DNA from: Bacteroidales bacterium
GTDB lineage: Bacteria > Bacteroidota > Bacteroidia > Bacteroidales > F082
Length of the DNA stretch: 8,405 bases
Reading direction: 5' to 3'
Assembly: GCA_029983675.1 (NCBI GenBank)
Contig: JASBYY010000068.1
Span: forward strand, 1 to 8,405
Notes under the pieces: generated by a model
Told to the model about the DNA's origin: nothing
The model's database searches: none
The model's input: only the letters and a program-made list of their open reading frames with translations
In this document: in pieces, positions 1 to 6,790 of the stretch
Layout: every line of letters starts with the position of its first letter
Position numbering within the stretch: the first letter of the stretch is position 1
Position numbers and translations under genes: made by a program

Positions 1-25
1 CCCCCCCCGCTTTTCATTGGTACAC

Positions 26-39
26 AGGTCAAAAGACCT
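26..39 (-). terminator. Weak hairpin after the iron-sulfur subunit gene
   Basis: Downstream of the sdhB/frdB stop, the minus strand can form a 5-bp hairpin AGGTC / GACCT closed by a TTTT loop. No T-run follows it, so it is a poor intrinsic terminator on its own. It is the only stem I see between the end of the operon and the window edge. The position fits transcript ending or 3'-end protection, but a chance hairpin is quite possible. Confidence 0.25.
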
Positions 40-63
40 TCAGACTGCGAGCGTAGTCAAACC

Positions 64-825
64 TTACTCATCCTTTTTCAGCGGCTGCTTGACTTTAGCC
101 GACAGGAACTCCCTGTTGAGTCGTGCAATATTTGCCACCGAAATATGCTTCGGACATTCCGCTTGACAGGCGTAGGTGTTCGAGCAATTGCCAAACCCCA
201 ACTCGTCCATCTTCGCCACCATGGCCTGTGCACGACGCTGGGCCTCCACCTTGCCTTGAGGCAGCAGGGCCATTTGCGACACCTTGGTGGCGACAAAGAG
301 CATGGCGCTCGAATTTTTACATGCCGCCACACAAGCACCACAGCCTATGCAAGATGCGGCATCCATAGCCATGTCGGCCTCACGCTTCGGCACCGGTATG
401 GCATTGCCGTCGGGTACGCCGCCCGTATGGCACGACACATAACCGCCGGCTTGTATGATCTTGTCGAAAGCCGACCTGTCCACCGTCAGGTCTTTGATGA
501 CAGGAAAGGCCGTCGAACGAAACGGTTCAACTACGATAGTGTCGCCATCCTTGAAACGGCGCATGTGAAGCTGACAAGTGGTGATACCTTCTCCTTTGCC
601 ATGGGGATGACCGTTGATAAACAAGCTACATGCCCCGCAAATACCTTCACGACAGTCGTGATCGAAATAAACAGGGTCTTCTCCTTTTACAACAAGCTGC
701 TCATTAAGGATATCGAGCATTTCAAGGAAAGAAGCGTCAGGAGATATGTCACTGATTTCATAATCCACAAAACGCCCTTTGGCTGTCCGGTTGGCTTGTC
801 GCCATATTTTCAATGTGAATTTCAT
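64..825 (-). CDS. sdhB/frdB: Succinate dehydrogenase / fumarate reductase iron-sulfur subunit
   Basis: This 253-residue subunit carries electrons between the flavin subunit and the quinone site of complex II, on the cytoplasmic face of the membrane. All cluster ligands are visible. The [2Fe-2S] site is C58, C63, C66 (in CREGICGAC) and C84. The C-terminal ferredoxin part has C159, C162, C165 and C224 for the [4Fe-4S] cluster, and C169, C214 and C220 for the [3Fe-4S] cluster; this assignment is by analogy with E. coli SdhB. The length is usual for the family and nothing is truncated. It is the last gene of the C-A-B operon, 50 nt after the flavoprotein gene. No Shine-Dalgarno is seen before the ATG, as is normal in Bacteroidota. 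Sequence alone does not settle the in vivo direction; fumarate reduction is the likely role in an anaerobe. Confidence 0.97.
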   Translation of the reverse strand: MKFTLKIWRQANRTAKGRFVDYEISDISPDASFLEMLDILNEQLVVKGEDPVYFDHDCREGICGACSLFINGHPHGKGEGITTCQLHMRRFKDGDTIVVEPFRSTAFPVIKDLTVDRSAFDKIIQAGGYVSCHTGGVPDGNAIPVPKREADMAMDAASCIGCGACVAACKNSSAMLFVATKVSQMALLPQGKVEAQRRAQAMVAKMDELGFGNCSNTYACQAECPKHISVANIARLNREFLSAKVKQPLKKDE

Positions 826-875
826 GATTCTTGTTTGAATGGTCTGTATTTGTTTTGGTAGGCAATGCCGGTGTT

Positions 876-2819
876 TTACTTGTAGTTCCGCTGCTTTACC
901 GTGACATTCTCGAACTTTAAGGTTTCCTTGTGCATTTCGGGAACAGCGTCATCGCCTTTATATTCGTATGCGGCCACAAAACTAAAGTGTTCATCGTCGC
1001 GAAGGGCTTCGCCTTCTTCTGTCTGATACTCTACCCTGAAATGACCGCCGCAAGATTCCTCCCGCTGTAGCGCATCGCGTGCCATCAATTCTCCCTGTTC
1101 CAGGAAATCAGTCACACGGATGGCTTTTTCCAGCTCCACGTTCACACCCGAATTATGCTTGGGGACGATGGCATGTTGCCAGAACTCCGCCCGCAGATCG
1201 CTGATGGCGGCAATAGCGGTTTGCAGACTTTCCTTGCTGCGAGCCATACCTACGTTTTCCCACATCACATGACCCAGCCGGCGGTGGAAAGAATCGACGG
1301 TTTGGTCGCCATTGATCGCTTGCAGACGTGCTATCTGGTTGCGCACATCACGTTCCGCCTCCTCAAATTCGGGACTTTCAATGCTGATGTGCGGCTCGCG
1401 GATTTGGTCGGCGAGGTAATTTTGAAGTGTATATGGCAGGATGAAATATCCGTCGGCCAATCCTTGCATCAAGGCTGATGCACCAAGACGATTGGCACCA
1501 TGGTCACTAAAATTGGCCTCACCCGCCACAAACAGCCCTTGAACCGTCGATTGCAGCTCATAATCCACCCAAAGACCGCCCATGGTATAGTGCACGGCAG
1601 GGAAAATCATCATCGGGGTTTCGTAGGGATTTGCATCGACAATGGTCTGGTACATCTCAAACAAATTGCCATAACGGGCTTCAACCACTTTTTTCCCAAG
1701 ACGGTTGATGGCATCCGCAAAGTCGAGATAAACGGCCAAACCGGTCTGATTTACGCCGAAACCGGCATCGCAACGCTCCTTGGCAGCACGTGAAGCCACG
1801 TCGCGCGGCACTAAGTTGCCGAAACTCGGATAACGTCTTTCAAGATAATAGTCGCGCTCAGATGCGGGAATATCGATGGGACGCAGCAACCCCTGCCTGA
1901 TTTTCTCAGCATCCTCCTTACGCTTTGGCACCCATATCCTACCGTCGTTGCGCAGACTTTCGCTCATCAGCGTCAGCTTCGACTGATAGTCGCCATGAAC
2001 AGGAATACAAGTGGGGTGTATCTGTGTAAAACAAGGATTGGCAAAAAACGCGCCTTTCTTATAGCAGCGCCATGCCGCCGATCCGTTCGATGCCACCGCG
2101 TTGGTACTCAGGAAGAACACATTGCCGTAGCCTCCCGTCGCAAGCACCACGGCATGGGCCGAATGGCGTTCGATGTCACCTGTTTCGAGGTTTCGCACAA
2201 TAATGCCACGCGCCCTGCCATCGATAAGGACGAGGTCGAGCATCTCACGACGGGCAAACAATTTCACCGTTCCGTTGTGAACCTCCTTGCTCAATGCGCC
2301 ATAAGCGCCAAGCAGCAGCTGTTGTCCGGTCTGTCCCTTGGCATAGAAAGTGCGCGACACCTGGGCACCGCCAAACGAGCGGTTGGCCAACATGCCGGCA
2401 TAGTCGCGTGCAAAAGGAACACCCTGCGCCACACATTGGTCGATAATGTTGTTGCTGAGCATCGCCAGACGATAGACATTGGCTTCACGGGCACGATAAT
2501 CGCCGCCCTTAACGGTATCCTCGAACAAACGGCCGATGCTGTCGCCGTCATTCGAATAGTTTTTCGCCGCATTGATGCCGCCTTGTGCCGCAATGCTATG
2601 TGCACGGCGCGGGCTGTCTTGAATACAGAATATCTTAACGTTGAATCCCAGCTCGCCCAATGCGGCAGCGGCAGAAGCTCCGGCAAGGCCCGTACCCACG
2701 ACAATAACGTCAAGACGACGCTTATTGGCAGGGTTTACTAAACGTTGCGTCGCCTTATAGTTCGTCCATTTATCGGCCAACGGACCTTCCGGGATGCGCG
2801 ATTGCAGTTTTTCTTCCAT
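876..2819 (-). CDS. sdhA/frdA: Succinate dehydrogenase / fumarate reductase flavoprotein subunit
   Basis: This 647-residue catalytic subunit interconverts succinate and fumarate using covalently bound FAD. The N-terminal Rossmann motif is GTGLAG at residues 42-47. H74 in AHSIAAQGG is the expected covalent flavin ligand. Substrate-site signatures follow in order: the HPT motif with H268, SESLRNDG (E287, R290), PRDVASRA with R339, the H410 YTMGG motif, and GANRLGASAL with R444. The C-terminal helical domain (about 480-600) and the short tail are present. The length matches the longer B-type flavoproteins (Bacillus SdhA, Wolinella FrdA). It lies 11 nt after the cytochrome gene and is surely cotranscribed with it. 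The N-terminus has about 35 residues before the FAD fold, also typical of this group. Every residue I expected is present, so the enzyme should be active. Confidence 0.97.
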   Translation of the reverse strand: MEEKLQSRIPEGPLADKWTNYKATQRLVNPANKRRLDVIVVGTGLAGASAAAALGELGFNVKIFCIQDSPRRAHSIAAQGGINAAKNYSNDGDSIGRLFEDTVKGGDYRAREANVYRLAMLSNNIIDQCVAQGVPFARDYAGMLANRSFGGAQVSRTFYAKGQTGQQLLLGAYGALSKEVHNGTVKLFARREMLDLVLIDGRARGIIVRNLETGDIERHSAHAVVLATGGYGNVFFLSTNAVASNGSAAWRCYKKGAFFANPCFTQIHPTCIPVHGDYQSKLTLMSESLRNDGRIWVPKRKEDAEKIRQGLLRPIDIPASERDYYLERRYPSFGNLVPRDVASRAAKERCDAGFGVNQTGLAVYLDFADAINRLGKKVVEARYGNLFEMYQTIVDANPYETPMMIFPAVHYTMGGLWVDYELQSTVQGLFVAGEANFSDHGANRLGASALMQGLADGYFILPYTLQNYLADQIREPHISIESPEFEEAERDVRNQIARLQAINGDQTVDSFHRRLGHVMWENVGMARSKESLQTAIAAISDLRAEFWQHAIVPKHNSGVNVELEKAIRVTDFLEQGELMARDALQREESCGGHFRVEYQTEEGEALRDDEHFSFVAAYEYKGDDAVPEMHKETLKFENVTVKQRNYK

Positions 2820-2830
2820 AATTCAAGGTA

Positions 2831-3499
2831 TTATAATGCGGGATAAATCAACCAATAATAAATCACAACGGCGACAAAGAGCAAAACAACTAATGTGGCG
2901 ACCACCGTTCCGATGACACGCCAGCGCTGTTTCCAGCTTTCGCTGTTCCACCCTACCGACTGCAACATGCTCGACACGCCATGCGACAAATGAAGCCACA
3001 ACACCACAAGCCAAAGCAGATAAACAATGCTGTAGCCCGTATGTGAAAACAAGTCACGGATGAGCTCCATACCATTGGCAGATTCGGCACCCATCAGTTC
3101 GGCAAACTGCATCTTGTACCAGAAATTCAACAGGTGTAATGCCAATCCGCCCAATATCAGCAAGCCGAGCACGAACATGTTGTTGGACGACCAGCTGACG
3201 CCTCGTGGACGTTGTTTTCTCTTGTAACGCACGAAACCGCGCGCCAAGAAATTCTCCACCGTAAGAATCAATGCAATAAGGATATGCAAGCCCGCCAAGC
3301 CTGCCAATAGCAACGAAGCCAACACCGCATACCAATTGGCACCCAGCATTACGCAGATGGCATCATACGCCGACGGCGAGATAATGGAAACAAGATTCAT
3401 CGTGCCATGAAACACCAGAAACAGCACAAAACCCGCTCCCGTGATGGCCATGAACAGTTTTTGCGTCACCGACGAAATCAACATCAATCTGTTTTTCAT
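2831..3499 (-). CDS. sdhC/frdC: Succinate dehydrogenase / fumarate reductase cytochrome b subunit (B-type, dihaem)
   Basis: This 222-residue integral membrane subunit anchors the complex and exchanges electrons with menaquinone through two haems b. Five hydrophobic helices can be read at about residues 15-40, 55-80, 108-128, 154-175 and 196-219. Candidate axial haem ligands, one per helix I-IV, are H31, H72, H122 and H173 (the last in LSHGVSS); H170 is an alternative for helix IV. This five-helix single-chain anchor defines the B-type enzymes of Bacillus, Wolinella and Bacteroides, as opposed to the two-chain C/D type of E. coli. It is the first gene of the operon and starts about 70 nt downstream of a good -7 box on this strand. 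If H173 aligns with Wolinella H182, the place of that enzyme's proton-path Glu is taken by L171. Confidence 0.94.
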   Translation of the reverse strand: MKNRLMLISSVTQKLFMAITGAGFVLFLVFHGTMNLVSIISPSAYDAICVMLGANWYAVLASLLLAGLAGLHILIALILTVENFLARGFVRYKRKQRPRGVSWSSNNMFVLGLLILGGLALHLLNFWYKMQFAELMGAESANGMELIRDLFSHTGYSIVYLLWLVVLWLHLSHGVSSMLQSVGWNSESWKQRWRVIGTVVATLVVLLFVAVVIYYWLIYPAL

Positions 3500-3550
3500 G
3501 ACTATGTTCGATTTTTATTCAAGCCGCACTTACGCGTCCCGAAATTTTTC

Positions 3551-3558
3551 TACTTTTG
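3551..3558 (+). promoter_or_regulatory. -7 promoter box for the M24B peptidase operon
   Basis: TACTTTTG on the plus strand is an exact match to TAnnTTTG. No clear TTTG -33 box stands 19-21 nt upstream. The start of transcription would be near 3565, about 33 nt before the possible small ORF and about 165 nt before the first peptidase. It faces the minus-strand box at 3578-3585 rather than diverging back-to-back from it. Confidence 0.5.
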
Positions 3559-3577
3559 TTGAACTTTAATGAAGGTG

Positions 3578-3585
3578 CAAATGTA
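3578..3585 (-). promoter_or_regulatory. -7 promoter box for the frdCAB/sdhCAB operon
   Basis: Read on the minus strand this is TACATTTG, an exact match to the Bacteroidetes -7 consensus TAnnTTTG, followed by the GCACC often seen after it. A matching -33 TTTG is not found at the usual 19-21 nt spacing; only TTCT is there. Transcription would begin near 3570, giving a 5' leader of about 70 nt before the cytochrome b start. Confidence 0.6.
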
Positions 3586-3597
3586 GGAAAAATATCA

Positions 3598-3732
3598 ATG
3601 AATCCGAGAAGAAATCAATCGTTTATTATCAAACAGGGACAGCCAAGTCCTTCTTCCGCCGAACTACCTGAAAAACGATTTCTGTTCAACGACCTGCCAT
3701 TGCGACTTTCGGAACAATTTATACAACAATGA
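3598..3732 (+). CDS. Possible small protein of 44 residues upstream of pepP
   Basis: An ATG at 3598 opens a 44-codon reading frame. It begins MNPRRNQSF and ends LSEQFIQQ, and its TGA overlaps the pepP start by four bases (ATGA at 3729-3732). It is polar and proline/serine-rich in the middle, without a signal peptide or membrane helix, and I do not recognise it. Support comes from its place as the first cistron after the predicted promoter and from the stop-start overlap, which suggests translational coupling to pepP. Against it: it is short, has no Shine-Dalgarno, and a 130-nt open frame arises easily by chance. It may instead be just the 5' leader of pepP. Confidence 0.35.
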   Translation: MNPRRNQSFIIKQGQPSPSSAELPEKRFLFNDLPLRLSEQFIQQ

Positions 3733-5045
3733 AAACCGATATTCCACACCAGCTTTTTCAAAGCAACCGCCGCCGTTTTGCCGAGCAACTTCCACAACAC
3801 GCCATTGCCGTTTTCACTGCCAATGAGGCCATGCCGCGCAACGGTGACCAGTTTTTCCCTTTCCGTCAGCAGTCCGACTTCTTTTACCTGACCGGCATCG
3901 AAGCCGAAAACGCTTACCTCATCCTCGCTCCCGACCATCGTGACGAATCCTGCCGCGAGATACTTTTCATCGAGCCTTACGATGCTGTGAAAGCCACTTG
4001 GCAGGGAGAAATGCTCGACGCAAAGCAAGCACAAGCCCTCTCCGGCATCGCCACCGTGAAGCCAAGCACGTCCTTTTTCGCCATGCTGAACGACTTGGCA
4101 TTGTCAGATTGCAAAGCCATTTTTCTGAACAGCTATGAATACTCCAAATACGAGTGTGCCGTCGAGACCTTGCAACAGCGTTTTGCCAAGCAGGTCATGA
4201 ATTTGTTTCCTCTCCATCGTTTTCACCGGGCAGCGCCCATTCTCAATGACCTTCGCATGGTGAAATCAAAGGAAGAAATTGAAATCATGCAACAGGCCTG
4301 CGACATCACATCGAAGGCTTTTCGCCGCTGTTTGGAGACGGTAGCACCGGGACGTTACGAATACCAAATGCAGGCGGAAATCGAATACATCTTCAAAATG
4401 CACAACGCCAACGGTCATGCCTACGCACCCATCGTTGCCGGCGGCAAGAACGCCTGCTGCCTGCACTATTCGAAAAACAACGACCTGCTGCATGACGGCG
4501 ACCTGCTGTTGTTCGACATCGGATGCGAATACCGCAACTATGCTTCCGACCTTAGCCGCACCATCCCGGTAAACGGACGGTTTAGCCAACGGCAAAAAGA
4601 CTGTTACAACGCCGTGTTGCGTGTGATGAAAGAAATCGCGAAACTATACCGCATAGGTGGTTGCATCAACGAAATCAACTTGACCACCTACCGCCTCATG
4701 GAGCAGGAAATGATAGGTTTGGGTCTCTTTTCCGCCGATGACGTGAAACGTCAGGACCCGGATGCTCCGCTTTACCGCAATTACCTGATGCACGGCATGG
4801 CGCACCACATCGGCCTCGACGTGCACGACAGCATCGATAAATACGCGACATTCAAGCCGGGCATGGTGCTCTCCTGCGAACCGGGCATCTACATCCGCGA
4901 AGAAGGCATCGGCATCCGCATCGAAAACGATTTGCTCATCACAGAAGGCGACCCCGTCAACCTGTTTGAAGGTCTGCCCATCGAAGTCGAGGAAATCGAA
5001 GAGGTGATGCAAAACAAAACGAAACAACAATCAACAAATCAATAA
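3729..5045 (+). CDS. pepP: Xaa-Pro aminopeptidase (aminopeptidase P, family M24B)
   Basis: This 438-residue cytoplasmic metallopeptidase should remove the N-terminal residue of peptides whose second residue is proline, using two metal ions (usually Mn). The N-terminal AMP_N-like domain covers about residues 5-140 and includes the typical QQSDFFYLTGIE segment. The creatinase-fold catalytic domain covers about 177-420. By analogy with E. coli PepP, the metal ligands are D263 (FDIG), D274 (SDLSRT), H359 (in GMAHHIG), E384 (CEPGIYI) and E399 (RIEN). H246 and H366 (DVHD) fit the substrate/catalytic histidines and R397 the conserved Arg. No signal peptide is seen. The start is fixed by the normal N-terminal spacing of the family. 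It leads a two-gene unit with the related peptidase 4 nt downstream. It is complete and should be active. Confidence 0.93.
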   Translation: MKTDIPHQLFQSNRRRFAEQLPQHAIAVFTANEAMPRNGDQFFPFRQQSDFFYLTGIEAENAYLILAPDHRDESCREILFIEPYDAVKATWQGEMLDAKQAQALSGIATVKPSTSFFAMLNDLALSDCKAIFLNSYEYSKYECAVETLQQRFAKQVMNLFPLHRFHRAAPILNDLRMVKSKEEIEIMQQACDITSKAFRRCLETVAPGRYEYQMQAEIEYIFKMHNANGHAYAPIVAGGKNACCLHYSKNNDLLHDGDLLLFDIGCEYRNYASDLSRTIPVNGRFSQRQKDCYNAVLRVMKEIAKLYRIGGCINEINLTTYRLMEQEMIGLGLFSADDVKRQDPDAPLYRNYLMHGMAHHIGLDVHDSIDKYATFKPGMVLSCEPGIYIREEGIGIRIENDLLITEGDPVNLFEGLPIEVEEIEEVMQNKTKQQSTNQ

Positions 5046-5049
5046 CAAT

Positions 5050-6471
5050 ATGTTTACAAAAGACGTTTATTCCGGCCGTCGTGCCGCATTGAAAAAAGAG
5101 ATGAAGAACGGCATCGCCTTCTTTCCGGCCAACAACGAAGCCCCTTTCAACTACCCTGACAACACCTATATCTATCGTCAGGACAGCAACTTTTCTTACT
5201 TTTTCGGTCTCAAGCACCCCGATTTGGTCGGTGTGATCGACTTTGACTCAGGCGAAGAAATCCTCTTTGGTCAGGAAGTCACCATCGACGACGTGATTTG
5301 GTGCGGTCCCCTTCCCTCGCTGCAAGAACAAGGCGACATGATCGGCGTTTCCGACGTGCGCAGTTTCGGCAAGTTCGGCGACTACATCCAACAAGCCCTT
5401 GCAAAAGGACGCACCGTACATCTTCTGCCCACCTACCGTGGCGACACCTTGATACAATGTGCCAAATGGCTGAACACCACCACCGACAACGTGGCAAACT
5501 ACCACAGCCTGCCGCTCATCAAAGCCATCGTAAAACTGCGCGAAATCAAGAGCGACATTGAGATTGCCGAGATGGAAAAGGCCGCCAACACCGCCTATTA
5601 CATGCACACCACAGCCATGAAAATGTGCAAACCCGGCATGATTGAACGGGAAATCGCAGGCGTAGTGGAAGGCTTGTCGCTTTCGGGCGGCGGCCCCGTG
5701 TCGTTCCCCGTCATCTTGAGCGTTGACGGACAGACCTTGCACAACCACGGCCACCGCAATGTGCTGAAAGAAGGCCGCATGATGGTCTGTGACGCAGGAG
5801 CCGAAACCGAGAACTATTATGCCAGCGACTTCACCCGCACCACCCCTGTGGGCGGCAAGTTCAACCAGCGACAGCGTGAGATTTACGAAATCGTGCTCAA
5901 AGCCAACCAGGAAGTGATTGCCAACACACGCCCCTACATTCCTTATATGGTGATGCACACCCTGGCCTGCCGCACCCTCATCGAAGGCCTTAAAGGTGTC
6001 GGTCTCATGAAAGGCAATACCGACGACGCTTTGAAAGTCGGCGCACATTACCTCTTCATGCCCCACGGACTCGGACACATGCTGGGCATGGACGTGCACG
6101 ACATGGAAGGCTTCGGCGAAACCAACGTAGGCTACGACGACATCACGCCACGGTCAACGCAACAAGGCTTCAGCTGCCTGCGCTGCGGCAAGACCCTGAA
6201 ACCCGGTTTTGTCGTCACCGACGAGCCAGGCATTTACTTCATCCCGAAGCTCATCGACATCTGGAAAGCCGAAGGCAAAAACAAAGACTTCATCAACTAC
6301 GAAAGACTTGAGACGTACAAAGACTTCGGCGGCATTCGCATCGAAGACGATGTGCTCATCACCAACGACGGTTGCCGCGTCTTAGGCCGTCCCATCCCCA
6401 AGACCGTCAGCGAAGTAGAGGAAATCTGCGCCCAAGGCCGGGAATGGATCAAGATGCAAGGGCTGTATTGA
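5050..6471 (+). CDS. M24B Xaa-Pro peptidase, prolidase-like (Xaa-Pro dipeptidase or aminopeptidase)
   Basis: This is the 473-residue second creatinase-fold peptidase of the pair. The N-terminal domain spans about residues 3-150 (RQDSNFSYFFGL motif) and the catalytic domain about 165-455. The metal ligands are all present: D248, D260 (ASDFTRT), H343 (MPHGLGHMLGMDVHD), E392 (DEPGIYF) and E432 (IRIEDD). H231 and H350 match the conserved active-site histidines. Compared with the gene before it, it has extra loops at about 352-384 and 396-428. These, with the YFIPKLID and FGGIRIED stretches, closely recall human prolidase (PEPD), so a dipeptidase on Xaa-Pro is a good guess; databases often call this group simply aminopeptidase P family. 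No signal peptide is seen, so it is cytoplasmic. An unusual CLRC pair (C376, C379) sits in the loop just before the EPG metal motif. Cotranscription with pepP is near certain. Confidence 0.92.
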   Translation: MFTKDVYSGRRAALKKEMKNGIAFFPANNEAPFNYPDNTYIYRQDSNFSYFFGLKHPDLVGVIDFDSGEEILFGQEVTIDDVIWCGPLPSLQEQGDMIGVSDVRSFGKFGDYIQQALAKGRTVHLLPTYRGDTLIQCAKWLNTTTDNVANYHSLPLIKAIVKLREIKSDIEIAEMEKAANTAYYMHTTAMKMCKPGMIEREIAGVVEGLSLSGGGPVSFPVILSVDGQTLHNHGHRNVLKEGRMMVCDAGAETENYYASDFTRTTPVGGKFNQRQREIYEIVLKANQEVIANTRPYIPYMVMHTLACRTLIEGLKGVGLMKGNTDDALKVGAHYLFMPHGLGHMLGMDVHDMEGFGETNVGYDDITPRSTQQGFSCLRCGKTLKPGFVVTDEPGIYFIPKLIDIWKAEGKNKDFINYERLETYKDFGGIRIEDDVLITNDGCRVLGRPIPKTVSEVEEICAQGREWIKMQGLY

Positions 6472-6492
6472 TGTCAACCCTTTGAGTTTGCA

Positions 6493-6551
6493 CATTCGAG
6501 ACCAACAAACCTATCGTGAAAGTTGGTCTCGAATGCTGTATCAACAGTTTT
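6493..6551 (+). terminator. Perfect 14-bp inverted repeat plus mini-hairpin and T4, likely operon terminator
   Basis: Starting 21 nt after the peptidase stop, CATTCGAGACCAAC (6493-6506) is matched exactly by its reverse complement at 6522-6535 across a 15-nt loop. A second small stem, CTGT / ACAG (6536-6547), follows at once and runs into TTTT (6548-6551). The place and strength suit a terminator, or an RNA 3'-end stabiliser, for the pepP operon. The U-tract is short and lies after the second stem rather than the first, so this is not a textbook intrinsic terminator. A protein-binding palindrome is an alternative. Confidence 0.6.
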
Positions 6552-6733
6552 ATAAAATCAGCATCTTCGCCACAGAAACATCCCTCTTTATGTATCAAGA
6601 ATACCTCAACTGTATTTCCGTCAGACAAGCGGGCCGGGGCGCTGTTTCTCTCTTTGTTTTGATGTTGTGACTTACGTCCGCTTTCAACAAAATTGCATTG
6701 AGTTGAATTTAAGCAGAAAAAAAACACCCATCA
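6552..6733. other. Non-coding AT-rich spacer
   Basis: No convincing gene is seen here. The longest plus-strand frame starting with ATG (6590-6670, 26 codons) has no supporting signal. The minus-strand frame at 6449-6727 runs through the terminator repeat and into the peptidase gene, so it is not credible. A short GC-rich patch lies at about 6628-6642 in otherwise AT-rich DNA. A7-8 and T7 tracts flank the upstream side of the next promoter. Confidence 0.6.
6680..6714. repeat. Interrupted inverted repeat in the spacer
   Basis: GCTT-TCAAC at 6680-6688 pairs with GTTGA at 6702-6706 and, after a 4-nt bulge, AAGC at 6711-6714. The loop is 13 nt. An A8 tract follows rather than T, so it is not a plus-strand terminator; its role is unknown. 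It lies about 20 nt upstream of the predicted -33 box of the next gene, where a regulator site would be possible. Confidence 0.3.
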
Positions 6734-6765
6734 TTTGCTTTTTTTGCTAAAAAGTTCTTTCTTTG
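6734..6765 (+). promoter_or_regulatory. Bacteroidetes-type promoter for the exported-protein genes
   Basis: TTTG at 6734-6737 and TTTCTTTG at 6758-6765 are 20 nt apart, the expected spacing for the TTTG / TAnnTTTG promoters of the phylum. The -7 box differs from consensus at one of its fixed positions (T for A). Transcription would start at about 6770-6775, leaving a 5' leader of about 150 nt before the ATG at 6921. AT-rich tracts (A8 at 6717-6724, T7 at 6739-6745) surround the -33 box. Confidence 0.5.
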
Positions 6766-6790
6766 TAGAAAATTACTTGACTGTAGTATA

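Noticed and set aside
145..861. 238-codon open frame antisense to the iron-sulfur subunit gene
   Set aside because: It lies wholly over a well-supported gene, its translation is low-complexity and Arg/His-rich with no recognisable domain, and it has no start signals.
1995..2741. 248-codon open frame antisense to the flavoprotein gene
   Set aside because: Shadow of the codon pattern of sdhA/frdA; the opposite strand carries every catalytic motif expected.
5248..6099. 283-codon antisense frame in the prolidase-like gene, rich in His and Val
   Set aside because: It is the complement of a metal-peptidase coding region with intact motifs; His/Val richness is what antisense of GAC/CAC-rich codons gives.
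6548..6557. Palindrome TTTTATAAAA
   Set aside because: A short AT palindrome is expected by chance in AT-rich spacer; its T-run is already counted with the terminator.
6482..6670. 62-codon plus-strand frame from a TTG start in the same spacer
   Set aside because: The start is non-ATG, the frame includes both arms of the terminator-like repeat, and nothing supports translation.
6449..6727. 92-codon minus-strand frame across the spacer after the peptidase operon
   Set aside because: It overlaps the 3' end of the peptidase gene and reads through the perfect inverted repeat; no promoter or homology is apparent.
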